The notes beneath the pieces were generated by a model. That model was not told the DNA's origin and did no database searches. It saw nothing but the letters and a program-made list of their open reading frames with translations. A stretch of 64,000 nucleotides of DNA from Tolypothrix tenuis PCC 7101 (GTDB taxonomy: Bacteria; Cyanobacteriota; Cyanobacteriia; Cyanobacteriales; Nostocaceae), in contig NZ_AP018248.1 of assembly GCF_002368295.1 (NCBI RefSeq), forward strand, positions 4,558,500 to 4,622,499. Direction: 5' to 3'. The translations under genes were made by a program, and so were the position numbers. This document shows positions 51,216-60,406 of the stretch, in pieces. Position 1 is the first letter of the stretch; each line of letters starts with the position of its first letter.

Positions 51216-51344
51216 ATACCAATTCAAATAATGTTTGCGACAAATAAATTCTTTAGTAGGGAACATCTACAATCTTGTGGTGTATCGAATTATCTTACTG
51301 TTGCCCCCCTACCCATCTGTCGCATTCTTTTTTCAAAATGGTAT
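51216..51344. mobile_element. MITE-like element, copy C
   Basis: Ends ATACCAATTCAAATAATG and CAAAATGGTAT are as in copies A and D but in opposite orientation. The interior GTAGGGAACATC is diverged. It begins 4 nt after the trmFO terminator. Confidence 0.8.
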
Positions 51345-51507
51345 TAGCCTAACGCTTATAAACTACTAAAAAAGGTGAAAGTTCTTAAAATCCTCATTTT
51401 CACGAGAGTTAGGGGTAAAACTTTTTTATACAAACATTCTCTAAAATAGTTTGAAAACATTGGCTATATTTATCTAGGTTTTTCATAGCATTGCTAATTA
51501 GTGAAAA

Positions 51508-52653
51508 CTAAATTTTAAAATACCAATTACGACGATACATGAAATAAAGAATCAACCACCAGAAAATTACGGTTGTTATGGCAAATAATAAAGAACCATT
51601 GAGCGCACCCGCCCAAGGTTTAAATAAATGCTCGTAAATCCAAGTGTATGTAGTCGGTGCATCAGTACCATTACCAATGTGCGTTTTTATTAATATTCTG
51701 GCTATAAAACCAGAACCGACAAAAGCGAAGATAGCATTTAAGCCCATAACTTCAAAAGGAAAACCTAACCACTTTAAATTGCGAACTTCGATTAATTCAT
51801 AGCAAGCAGCTAGTAATAACAATGCAAAACCAGCAGTGAAAATAACAAAAGAACTTGTCCACAATTGTTTGTTGATAGGAAATAAAAAGCCCCACAAATG
51901 ACCTACTAAAATGCAACTCATTCCCACAATCACTAAATTAATGCTAGTACGACTTTGCTGAGGTTGTTTACTTAGCCATTCTCCAGTAAAGTAACCAGCA
52001 AGAACAGTAACTACAGCAGGTAAGGTACTGAGTAAACCTTCTGGATCGAAAGGTTTTCCTCCTAATAAATGTTGCTGTCCTAAAATTAAGCGATCGCAGT
52101 ACCCCACCAAATTACCTGCGGGTGTCAAGTTACCAGCACCATAACCGGGAACCGGAATAAGTTGCATTGCAGCCCAGTAGCCAAGAAGCAAGATTGCCGC
52201 TAATATCCATAAAGCACGACGGTGGAGATTGAGTACAGCGATCGCACTGATGAAGTAAGCGAGACTAATCCGTTGCAATACACCCATAATCCGAATTGTG
52301 GCAAATTTGGAAGCAGGCGCACCATTAAGCCAGAAATCTAAAGTTAAGGAAAATAACGCTAAAAATAACCCCAATCCACATAAAATTAACGCTCTACGCC
52401 CAATCCGCCAATACACTGCTTTTGTAGGACGGTTTTCTTTTGTGTATTTGGATAGGGAAAAAGGCATTGCTGCACCGACAATGAACAAGAAGAATGGAAA
52501 GATAAAATCTGGAGGTGTGTAACCGTTCCACTCGGCGTGATCTAGCTGTGGATAAATATTATCCCAACTTCCGGGATTATTCACTAAAATCATGGAGGCG
52601 ATCGCAATACCACGAAATACATCCAGAGATTTCCAGCGCTGAGATATTTTCAT
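51508..52653 (-). CDS. NagX/heparan-N-acetyltransferase-type membrane acyltransferase
   Basis: 381 residues with about ten membrane helices. The start MKISQRWKSLDVFRGIAIASMILVNNPG matches the DUF5009/COG4299 group, in which an Asp-Val-x-Arg-Gly motif and a luminal His are conserved. Relatives transfer acetyl groups to amino sugars across the membrane. There is no sugar-metabolism gene next to it, so its acceptor is unknown. Confidence 0.82.
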   Translation of the reverse strand: MKISQRWKSLDVFRGIAIASMILVNNPGSWDNIYPQLDHAEWNGYTPPDFIFPFFLFIVGAAMPFSLSKYTKENRPTKAVYWRIGRRALILCGLGLFLALFSLTLDFWLNGAPASKFATIRIMGVLQRISLAYFISAIAVLNLHRRALWILAAILLLGYWAAMQLIPVPGYGAGNLTPAGNLVGYCDRLILGQQHLLGGKPFDPEGLLSTLPAVVTVLAGYFTGEWLSKQPQQSRTSINLVIVGMSCILVGHLWGFLFPINKQLWTSSFVIFTAGFALLLLAACYELIEVRNLKWLGFPFEVMGLNAIFAFVGSGFIARILIKTHIGNGTDAPTTYTWIYEHLFKPWAGALNGSLLFAITTVIFWWLILYFMYRRNWYFKI

Positions 52654-52892
52654 CTAAGCCTCCAACGGACGCGCGTTTCCACATATAGAATAAACTTGAG
52701 TAGTAGCATGACAGCAAAAAACTGTTTTCACAATGGTGCTGTGTGCGCCAGAATTTCAGCCGGGTTCTGGGTGATTTTGGCAAAAATATTTGTGAAGTAA
52801 CAACAGTTACTATTCCCCTTGAGCGATGAGATTTATTGGACTCACTCAGGCGTGGTACAGCCTGACACAAAAATGATGCGATCGCATAGTAT

Positions 52893-53300
52893 TTATTTAG
52901 TACTTAAATATTTTTGTAAGCGCTGATTTAAAGTACCTGTGTGTAACTCAAATAAGTGATTATCATAGTCATAAAAATATAGAGAACGTCCTTCACCTCC
53001 AACACGCTTTCTATCTTCTTTAACATTAACTCCTAAATTCTTCACTCTTGCAGTATAGATTTCATAGTCTTCTGCAGCTATTTTAAAAGCTACATGGTTA
53101 TAGGTTTTTTCTGCTAAAGATTCACCCTCCATAATCGCAATCCACAAGCCATTGATCAGGAAAAATTTTTCTTTGGCAATAGAGAAAGTTGTCTCTCCAC
53201 TTGCATAGACTTCTTGAGCATCAAATACAGTTGTCAGAAACTTGCTCATCTTGTCTAAATCTCTGACTATAAATGTAATGTGGCTGATACCTTGAATCAT
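52893..53300 (-). CDS. fosX: FosX-type fosfomycin epoxide hydrolase
   Basis: 135 residues from ATG 53300, preferred because AAGGGAAA precedes it; the frame is open 15 codons further. VOC fold. The metal ligands fall at His7 (GISHIT), His69 (YNHVAF) and Glu118 (LFELHTG), and Glu44 (AKEKFF) is the general base of FosX. Positions equal those I recall for FosX of Mesorhizobium loti. It would open fosfomycin with water, Mn2+-dependent. Many environmental FosX proteins have low activity and another natural substrate is possible. Confidence 0.85.
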   Translation of the reverse strand: MIQGISHITFIVRDLDKMSKFLTTVFDAQEVYASGETTFSIAKEKFFLINGLWIAIMEGESLAEKTYNHVAFKIAAEDYEIYTARVKNLGVNVKEDRKRVGGEGRSLYFYDYDNHLFELHTGTLNQRLQKYLSTK

Positions 53301-53674
53301 TTTCCCTTCCCCAGAGATTGAATTAGCTAGTATTTTTGTCAGCAAATTTTGACAATTGCATTAAAAAATTTTTACGTCAAAATCAGTTAATGGCTGCTTA
53401 GTTAAAAATCCTCCTATGTCCATCGTCTTTGATGAGAAAGTATAGCCGAAAAACCGCTAATTACTTATTTAATGGAATTTTCAGAGTCAGCAATTTATCA
53501 ATATAGAATATCTCAACTGAAAAATTATAGTTTTATAGAAAATGACACCTTTTTCCCCAGCATAAGTGGGGTTTATATTTACTTAATATACTGAGTCAAA
53601 AAACAGATATACAAGGGAATTTAACTATTCTAAATTTAGAAAGTATGTAGCAACAAGTTTATTTCATAGATATT
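53301..53674. other. 374-bp AT-rich spacer
   Basis: Between divergent fosX and the fusion gene. No gene or strong hairpin is seen; promoters for both directions are expected here. Confidence 0.5.
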
Positions 53675-55843
53675 ATGTACAACTATATTTTGAACCTAAC
53701 TGTTTCTCCTGCCACAATTGCAATTATTGGGGGTGGGTTTAGTGGTTCTCTTGTTGCAGCCCATATTTTGCGAAATGCAACCATCCCAATTTCTATTAAG
53801 TTAATTGAACGAAGAGCAGAAATTGGTAAAGGAGTCGCATATAGTACGTCAGTTGCAGGACATTTGCTCAACGTACCAGCTCTAAAGATGAGCGCTTTTG
53901 CAGATAAACCTCAACACTTCTTAACCTGGCTGCATAAAAATGGATATACCGAAGCGACTGCATCGACATTTGCACCGCGTCAGGTGTATGGAGAATATAT
54001 ACAGGCGATTTTAAATGAAGCTGAAGCCAATGCGCCGACTCATGTAAGTTTAGAGAGAATTTGCGATGAAGCGATCGCAATTGAAACCACTGCATACAGT
54101 ACGAGAATTGAACTAAGTAGCGGTAAATCTCTACACGTGCAAAAAGTTGTCCTCGCCTTGGGGAATTTTCCAGCTTCGCTACCACAACCTATTGCAGCCC
54201 TAGGAAATAATCATCCCAATGTTAAAGATGCTTGGTCAACTGATGCAATTAGCAATCTGCGCCCAGATGATTCTATTCTGTTAGTAGGAACTGGGTTAAC
54301 AATGGTTGATGCAGTTGTGGCTTTAAATCAGCAAGGATTCCGGGGAAAAATTCATGCTGTTTCTCGTCATGGATTAACCCCCCAACGCCACCAAGCGACA
54401 ATTTATTATCCTGAATATCTGGACTTAGCAACTGCGCCCAAAACAGCGCGGGGGTTACTGTGCTTAGTACGTCGAGAAATTAAAACAGCAGCTATTTACG
54501 GTTATGATTGGCGGGCGGTAATTGATGCTATCCGCCCACTCACGCAACAACTTTGGCAAACACTACCACTTGCAGAACAGCGGCGCTTTCTCCGCCATGT
54601 CAAAGCTTACTGGGAAGTTTATCGCCACCGGATTGCAGGAGAAATTGCTGAACTATTAGATAGCAAACTCCAATCTGGTCAACTAAATTATTATGGTGGG
54701 CGGATTCAGATTTGTCAGCAAGTAGATAATGCAATTGAAGTGAAAATTTGTGAACGGCGAACCCAAGCAGATATTGTTTTACAGGTGAACCGAATTATTA
54801 ATTGCACAGGTTCAAATTGCAACTATAAGAGGTTAGAAAATCCACTGATTACCAGCTTACAAGCCCAAGGATTGATTCGCCCTCATGCTTTGTCAATGGG
54901 GATTGATACAGCCGCCAACGGTGCGGTAATTAATGCTCAAGGAAAAGTTTCCGACAGACTTTATACTCTAGGAACACCACGCAAAGGCGATCTTTGGGAA
55001 ACTACAGCAGTTCCAGAAATTCGCTCTCAAGCAGCAGCTTTGGCTCAAGAGTTACTGAAATCTCTCAATCCCAGATCCTACGCTATGGAAAGAGATTGGT
55101 TCGCTCTCCATCCATTGAGCGATTTCCCCAAACCTGCTATGCTATTTCGTCAACTGTTTGATCGAGAATCGAGTACCTATACATACTTAATTGCAGATCC
55201 CCAAACCAAAGCCGCAATCTTGGTAGATCCGGTACTAGAACAGGTAGAACGTGACTTGCAAGTCTTGCAAAAGCTGGATTTGACTTTACTTTACTGCTTA
55301 GAGACCCATATTCACGCTGACCATATTACCGGAACAGCTCAACTAAGACAGTTTACAGGTTGTTGGAGTGTTTTACCCGATAAGACTGTGCCGAGCGATC
55401 GCTATATTGCTGATGGTGAGATTTTACAATTAGGTTCTGTGCAAATTCAAGCGATCGCCACTCCCGGACATACCGACTCTCACATGGCTTACCTCGTTAA
55501 CGGTACTCACCTGTTAACCGGAGATGCTTTATTTATCGGGGGTTGTGGTCGTACCGACTTCCAAAATGGTAATGCTGGATTATTGTATGATGTCGTCACC
55601 CAAAAGCTATTTACCCTCCCAGATGACACATGGGTATTTCCCGGACACGACTATCAAGGGAGAACAGTATCGACAATTGGTGAAGAAAAACGCTGGAATC
55701 CTCGGTTTTTGGGACGTACCCGCAGCCAATTTATTGAACTAATGAACAATTTAAACCTTCCTTATCCGCAAAAGATGTCGGAAGCCATACCCGCCAACCA
55801 ACGTGGAGGGAAAGTTTTAGTGAGGTTAGATTATCAAATTTGA
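53675..55843 (+). CDS. fusion of FAD/NAD(P)-binding oxidoreductase and ETHE1-type persulfide dioxygenase
   Basis: 722 residues in one frame. Residues ~13-475 form a COG4529-like FAD/NAD(P)-binding protein (IAIIGGGFSGSLVAAHIL, then VGTGLTMVDAVVALNQQG as second nucleotide site). Residues ~477-722 form a metallo-beta-lactamase fold protein of the ETHE1/Blh type: THIHADH, TPGHTDSH, LTGDALFIGGCGRTDF and PGHDY supply the iron ligands. The second part begins MERDWF, like a former start. The second enzyme oxidises glutathione persulfide; the first probably handles a linked redox step. A palindromic hairpin follows the stop. Confidence 0.85.
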   Translation: MYNYILNLTVSPATIAIIGGGFSGSLVAAHILRNATIPISIKLIERRAEIGKGVAYSTSVAGHLLNVPALKMSAFADKPQHFLTWLHKNGYTEATASTFAPRQVYGEYIQAILNEAEANAPTHVSLERICDEAIAIETTAYSTRIELSSGKSLHVQKVVLALGNFPASLPQPIAALGNNHPNVKDAWSTDAISNLRPDDSILLVGTGLTMVDAVVALNQQGFRGKIHAVSRHGLTPQRHQATIYYPEYLDLATAPKTARGLLCLVRREIKTAAIYGYDWRAVIDAIRPLTQQLWQTLPLAEQRRFLRHVKAYWEVYRHRIAGEIAELLDSKLQSGQLNYYGGRIQICQQVDNAIEVKICERRTQADIVLQVNRIINCTGSNCNYKRLENPLITSLQAQGLIRPHALSMGIDTAANGAVINAQGKVSDRLYTLGTPRKGDLWETTAVPEIRSQAAALAQELLKSLNPRSYAMERDWFALHPLSDFPKPAMLFRQLFDRESSTYTYLIADPQTKAAILVDPVLEQVERDLQVLQKLDLTLLYCLETHIHADHITGTAQLRQFTGCWSVLPDKTVPSDRYIADGEILQLGSVQIQAIATPGHTDSHMAYLVNGTHLLTGDALFIGGCGRTDFQNGNAGLLYDVVTQKLFTLPDDTWVFPGHDYQGRTVSTIGEEKRWNPRFLGRTRSQFIELMNNLNLPYPQKMSEAIPANQRGGKVLVRLDYQI

Positions 55844-55851
55844 ACCATTAT

Positions 55852-55878
55852 GTAGGATGCGTTATCAACGCATCCTAC
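55852..55878. terminator. perfect 12-bp hairpin after the fusion gene
   Basis: GTAGGATGCGTT and AACGCATCCTAC with loop ATC. No T-run, so it may be a repeat palindrome rather than a true terminator. Confidence 0.5.
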
Positions 55879-55962
55879 TTGCTGGATAGGTTACCACTAA
55901 AATTACATAACTCCAGCATTAAGTAAAATAGGCTAGCTAATATTCTCTTGAGTCTAAATAAA

Positions 55963-55982
55963 AGACGCAATATATTGCGTCT
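55963..55982. repeat. AGACGCAATATATTGCGTCT palindrome
   Basis: Perfect 20-bp palindrome followed by CTTTATTT; sister of the one at 35602. It could act as a terminator for the fusion gene. Confidence 0.7.
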
Positions 55983-56013
55983 CTTTATTTAACATTATTC
56001 AGTAGCTTGAGTA

Positions 56014-56147
56014 ATACCATTTTGAAAAAAGAACGCGACAGATGGGGGAGGGCACGGCACCTGTAAGATATTTGATATACCAAAAGATTATGGATGCCGT
56101 GCCCCTACATGGAATTGATCTGTCGCAAACATTATTTGAATTGGTAT
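56014..56147. mobile_element. MITE-like element, copy D
   Basis: 134 bp, same orientation as copy A. Starts ATACCATTTTGAAAAAAG, ends TTTGAATTGGTAT. Interior GGGCACGGCACC and GCCGTGCCCCTAC pair. It is the best-preserved copy with A. Confidence 0.82.
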
Positions 56148-56278
56148 AAGATTTGTGGTGTTAATAAATTGCTATTCTGGTATTTTGTACAATCGCAGGA
56201 TTTTATAGACCAATTAATAGAAAACTACTAAATAGTGCGAATTTACCTTGTACCTACCTTTTTACTGCATTACCCAAC

Positions 56279-56713
56279 TTAAAGAGGTTTGACTAAGAAA
56301 CGGTTGTTCTCAATTTTAGCCTCAAAAGGTTTTAGCCCTCGTTCTGCTGGGCCTTTAACCACTTTTCCATCAGTAGCAAATTCAGAACCATGACAAGGAC
56401 AGACAAAACGCTGCTTCTCTTGTTTCCAATCAACTACACAATTTCTATGAGCACATAGAGGACTGACAGCAACTAATTTTTTATTAGCGCTATTTCTGAC
56501 AATAAGAACTTTATCAGTTAAAACTTTACCATGCTCATCCAAAATGCTTGCAGGGCCGACAACAGGCTCAAAACCATCAGTTCTCGGTTTAGCTTGCTTA
56601 ATAGAGTTATTAGATTGTTGTCCAAAAGCAGCGATCGCAGTACCAAAAGTAGAAGCAAAACTGGCTGCAAAAAATAGCAATCTTCGGCGCGTAGCAGAAA
56701 AAGGAAAAGTCAA
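56279..56713 (-). CDS. Rieske 2Fe-2S protein with export signal
   Basis: 144 residues. The N-terminus SATRRRLLFFAASFAS looks like a twin-arginine signal peptide. The cluster site is CAHRNC plus CPCHGSEF, that is C-x-H and C-x2-H, both complete. It is a soluble or anchored periplasmic/thylakoid-lumen Rieske protein, too short for PetC and without its membrane-anchor hinge. The electron partner is unknown. It lies near GST and nitroreductase genes. Confidence 0.88.
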   Translation of the reverse strand: MTFPFSATRRRLLFFAASFASTFGTAIAAFGQQSNNSIKQAKPRTDGFEPVVGPASILDEHGKVLTDKVLIVRNSANKKLVAVSPLCAHRNCVVDWKQEKQRFVCPCHGSEFATDGKVVKGPAERGLKPFEAKIENNRFLVKPL

Positions 56714-56810
56714 GATATTACCTCTTTAGTTAAGTCATTAAGGAGCAAATAATTCGTAATTGATATTTCATCATAAAAATTACGCATTACCAATTACGAA
56801 TTATTAATTA

Positions 56811-57482
56811 CTAAGCAGCAACAGGAGTAGGTTTCGCAAACCTTGCATATCGCTCGATATAGAACTCTCTAGAATGAGCGATCGCTTTCACAGATGGACG
56901 TTCTTTCAGCGCGTGTTTCCACTGTTTTACACGAGCAAATTCCGCAGGGATACCAAAACCACGATACTCTTTAAGCGCAGGCCAGCGCTCAAACCAAGGG
57001 AAAAATGTGAAATCAACCAAACTGATAGATTCACCAAACCAATAGGGGCCATTTTGAGAGAGTTTCCCTAAAGCTTCAGTTTCAATAAATTCTAAATGTT
57101 TGTACAGTTCTTGTTTAGCTTCTTCTTGTTTTTGAGCATCTGTACTGCGTAAGAGAGTAGAAAAAGCAGGTACTAATCTTGTATTAGCAAAATCAATCCA
57201 AATTCGAGCTTGCGCTTTAGCAATGGGATCGCTAGGTAAAAGTGGTGGATTTGGGAATACTTCATCTAAATATTCATTAATTACCGCCGATTCCCAAACG
57301 CGATTTTCGCCATGTGTAATTGCAGGTACTTTGCCATAGGGAGAAACTTTTGTAAAACCCTCTGGCTTATTCTGCAAGTCAATTTCAATCAAATCAAAAT
57401 CAATGCCTTTTTCTTGCAAAACTAGGCGCGTGCGGTGAGCATAAGGACAAACAACTGCACTATAAATCTTAATGTCAGCCAT
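56811..57482 (-). CDS. glutathione S-transferase family protein (omega-like)
   Basis: 223 residues. The thioredoxin-like N-domain has CPYAHRTRLVLQEKG with a catalytic Cys, as in omega or lambda GSTs, and the cis-Pro block GKVPAI and ES. The helical C-domain follows. Cys-type GSTs reduce mixed disulfides rather than conjugate glutathione. It is followed ~100 bp on by the Rieske gene in the same direction. Confidence 0.88.
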   Translation of the reverse strand: MADIKIYSAVVCPYAHRTRLVLQEKGIDFDLIEIDLQNKPEGFTKVSPYGKVPAITHGENRVWESAVINEYLDEVFPNPPLLPSDPIAKAQARIWIDFANTRLVPAFSTLLRSTDAQKQEEAKQELYKHLEFIETEALGKLSQNGPYWFGESISLVDFTFFPWFERWPALKEYRGFGIPAEFARVKQWKHALKERPSVKAIAHSREFYIERYARFAKPTPVAA

Positions 57483-57594
57483 GCTAATGTTCCTCTATAA
57501 ATATGTCTGATTACTGGGCATTGTGCTAGAGATTTTCTATTTAAAAAATCTCAAAATTTTTGGATGAATTATTAGTTCAAAATCCCAAATTTTC

Positions 57595-58200
57595 TTAGCC
57601 CTTTAATAAGGGTGAAGTATGTCCCCACTGTCCTGTAAACACAAATTCGCTTAAAGGTTTGCGGGTACGGGGTGCTAATTCGCGATCGCGTAATCCATCA
57701 GGGAGATTCTGGGGATCGCCTGGATAGCCAATTGTCAACACAGTTGCAGGTTCATAATCTGCGGGAATTTGGTATATTTCCCTGGCGGTATCTGCATTAA
57801 ATCCCCCGATTTGATGAGCAAATAAACCTAGAGAAGTTGCTTGAAGAATCAAGTTTTCTATAGCTAGTCCCACATCATGAAATGCGTGTCTGTTTGTCTT
57901 TCCATCATCAGTACGAATTTTGGCGATCGCAAGGATCAATACCGGCGCATTTTTCGCCCATCCTTGATTAAACTCCACCAAGGTACTAAATAGGCGATTG
58001 TATTCTGTTGCATCCTCTTTAGTTGCAACAATAAAGCTCCAAGGCTGATGATTAAAGGAAGAAGGTGCCCAACGCGCCGCTTCTAACAAAGATAGTAGTT
58101 TCTCTGGTTCAACAGCGCGATCGCTAAAAGCTCTAGGACTCCAACGACTGCGAATGAAGTCATGAACAGGGTATTCCGTAGGAGCAAGTTTCTGCGTCAT
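57595..58200 (-). CDS. nitroreductase-family flavoprotein
   Basis: 201 residues. FMN-binding starts with RSRWSPRAF and later WAPSSFNHQPW; the C-terminal half has VGLAIENLILQATSLGL and IGYPGDP. These are nitroreductase-family marks. It reduces nitro or quinone compounds using NAD(P)H. It lies ~110 bp upstream of the GST gene in the same direction, so the three genes (nitroreductase, GST, Rieske) may be one leftward unit. Confidence 0.88.
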   Translation of the reverse strand: MTQKLAPTEYPVHDFIRSRWSPRAFSDRAVEPEKLLSLLEAARWAPSSFNHQPWSFIVATKEDATEYNRLFSTLVEFNQGWAKNAPVLILAIAKIRTDDGKTNRHAFHDVGLAIENLILQATSLGLFAHQIGGFNADTAREIYQIPADYEPATVLTIGYPGDPQNLPDGLRDRELAPRTRKPLSEFVFTGQWGHTSPLLKG

Positions 58201-58526
58201 CTGAGTGAATTTCCTGGGTAATGAACTGAATAGATCTACATCACCGATTTATATTTGATTGCTGCTTGCCAAAGGCTTGTAGCAGTTAAAAAACTTGTTT
58301 AGAGAAGAAATACTCAATACTACGGTAAATACGTGTAAAAAACGAATTTTAATTATCCTACTGCATCCATCAGCAGTTAATCAAGTATCAGGGAATCAAA
58401 AACCGAGAAGTTACGGAATATTGCAATTAATTGCAACCATGAAACATTTATTCAGGAATTTTGATTTGGAGGGCGATCGCAGCAATAACTATATTTGAGG
58501 TTAGAAAAAAAATTAGAAATTATATT
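58201..58526. other. 326-bp spacer, no supported gene
   Basis: Between divergent nitroreductase and pentapeptide-repeat genes. A 67-codon frame at 58295-58498 shows no ribosome site or family. Confidence 0.4.
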
Positions 58527-59066
58527 ATGGCTTGGGAAATTACCACTGAAGAGTTGTTGAAAAAATACACTTCCGGTAAGCGAAACTTCGCTGGGGCTGT
58601 CGTAATTAGAGAAAAAGGATATGGTAGAGAATTTATTGACCTCGAAGGTGCTGTCTTGCGGGATATCAACTTGCGTGGAGCAGATATAAGTTTCGCTGAT
58701 TTGAGAGGAGCCGATTTGACTGGAGCCGATCTCTTTGCTGCTTCCTTGAGAGAAGCTCGGTTGGATGGTGCGATTATCAGAAATGCTAATTTGGAATGTG
58801 TGAATTTGTTCAGGTCTTATTTAATTGGTGCTGATTTAGTTGGAAGTAACTTGTATCATGCTAATGCCATCGGTGCTATTTTCCGTGAAGCTAGATTTTT
58901 GTATGGTGGTGAGCATAACATTTTCATTTGTGCTGATTTTCGGGGTGCTTCCATTGCTCACGACGCAATTTGTCGAGCCATGAATGTAATTTGGGATACT
59001 ATCATGCCGGATGGCAGTATTGAACGAGGGCCTTATTTCGGAGAGTGGAAATCCATCAGTAAATAA
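58527..59066 (+). CDS. pentapeptide-repeat protein
   Basis: 179 residues from ATG 58527; the open frame runs 22 codons further upstream but those residues look non-coding. About twelve A(D/N)LxX units (GADISFADLRGADLTGADLF, LRDINLRG) form a right-handed beta-helix at ~40-130, and a non-repeat tail follows. It has no signal peptide or membrane helix. Function is unknown, as for most cyanobacterial members. Confidence 0.82.
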   Translation: MAWEITTEELLKKYTSGKRNFAGAVVIREKGYGREFIDLEGAVLRDINLRGADISFADLRGADLTGADLFAASLREARLDGAIIRNANLECVNLFRSYLIGADLVGSNLYHANAIGAIFREARFLYGGEHNIFICADFRGASIAHDAICRAMNVIWDTIMPDGSIERGPYFGEWKSISK

Positions 59067-59376
59067 GGTAATTTGTATAACCTCGACCGCGCAAGGAAGT
59101 TGCGAGACATTGGCTAACTCAATATAAGACTACAATTGATTCACAGCTTTTATTTAAAAGCCATTTCTTACCAAATTTTCTTACTAAGTCTCCGGACTAA
59201 TATAAATACGCTCACGGAACAGTATTGCCAGCAGACTTGATTTTACATCTATATCTGTGATACTGTGCCTTCATTGCAAAATCCTGTTAATCGATAGATT
59301 TGCCGTAGTTAATTATTGTGCAGCGTGCTTATCACACTGCAAAGCCATAGTTTGCAAGGAATGGGAATCACCCCTT
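59067..59376. other. 310-bp spacer
   Basis: No gene or strong structure seen. It includes a 40-codon upstream extension of the methyltransferase frame judged non-coding. Confidence 0.4.
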
Positions 59377-60033
59377 ATGCCAAAAGATTGGTTTGAATGG
59401 CACGATCTCTATAATACAGAACCAAAATTACAACAACGGCTAGAAATCGTGCGGGAATACATTACCTACAGCTTAGATGCGTCTCCAGCAGGAAGAATCC
59501 GTGTAGTTAGTGTTTGCGCTGGTGATGGTAGAGATTTACTCGGAACCCTAGCAAATCACCCCCGCGCCCAAGATGTCTATGCAAGACTGGTGGAGTTAAA
59601 CCCCAACTTAGTTGAACGCGGAAAAGCAACTATAGAATCATTGGGTTTAGCCAAGCAAATAGAATTTATCAATGGTGATGCAACTATCTCCGCTAATTAT
59701 GTAGGCGCAGTACCCGCAGATATTGTGATTGTCTGTGGTGTGTTTGGTAATTTGGCTGATGAAGCTGAACTTAAACGCTTGCTAGATAACTTGAGTTTTC
59801 TCAGTAAAAAAGGTGCTTTTGTTCTCTGGACTCGCGGACATTCTAACGGTACTGCTTACTCTGACACTGTGCGGAAAGTTTTACAAGCATCACAATTTGA
59901 AGAAGTTAAGTTTAAACTCACCGCCACGGGAGATATGGGAGTAGGTATTAATCGTTACGTTGGTGAAAATTTACCTGCACCGAAAGAGCAACAATTATTT
60001 GTATTTTCTGGCGTTCCCCATAAAGCTAGGTAA
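59377..60033 (+). CDS. class I SAM-dependent methyltransferase
   Basis: 218 residues from ATG 59377. The frame is open 40 codons further, but those are Cys-rich and unlike the family. SAM motif I is VVSVCAGDGRDLLGTL, an acidic end of beta2 is VELNPN, and motif IV region is DIVIVCGVFGNLAD. Substrate unknown. The start is the least certain point, since no strong ribosome site is near either choice. Confidence 0.8.
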   Translation: MPKDWFEWHDLYNTEPKLQQRLEIVREYITYSLDASPAGRIRVVSVCAGDGRDLLGTLANHPRAQDVYARLVELNPNLVERGKATIESLGLAKQIEFINGDATISANYVGAVPADIVIVCGVFGNLADEAELKRLLDNLSFLSKKGAFVLWTRGHSNGTAYSDTVRKVLQASQFEEVKFKLTATGDMGVGINRYVGENLPAPKEQQLFVFSGVPHKAR

Positions 60034-60406
60034 TTCAAGATAATTCGTAATTCGTAATACCCTGCGGGAAGCGCAAAGCGCTACGTAATTCGTAATTAAA
60101 TTTAGGGTTAGAGGATGTTTTAAAAATGGTTAGCTCTGAATTTTAGGCACTTATTGATCCCCCCAACCCCCCTTAAAAAGGGGGGCGAAAAGACTCTCAA
60201 AGTCCCCCTTTTTAAGGGGGATTTAGGGGGATCGATAAATTTAGAAGGCTAAACGAGTAGTTTGAAAACACGCTCTAGAGTCCTCAGTTAAAATCACCAT
60301 TTATAACGTAATTACGAATTGTTAATGACTTTTGCTTTTCAATCCAATAGGATTGCTCTAATTTTCGAGGTTGTCCGACATAATTTTTTTTAAATAGGTG
60401 TCAAAA
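60034..60406. other. 373-bp repeat-bearing spacer
   Basis: Holds TAATTCGTAAT repeats interrupted by a CCTGCGGGAAGCGCAAAGCG unit (60040-60095) and the CCCCC/GGGGG palindrome listed separately. Confidence 0.5.
60156..60233. repeat. GATCCCCC foldback repeat
   Basis: Arms GATCCCCCCAACCCCCCTTA... and ...TAAGGGGGATTTAGGGGGATC (60156-60185 and 60204-60233) are imperfect inverted repeats. Each arm also contains a CCCCCTT/AAGGGGG mini-hairpin. Widespread repeat type in cyanobacteria. Confidence 0.8.

Noticed and set aside
58295..58498. 67-codon frame before the pentapeptide-repeat gene
   Set aside because: No ribosome site or family; ends overlapping the false N-terminal extension of the next gene.
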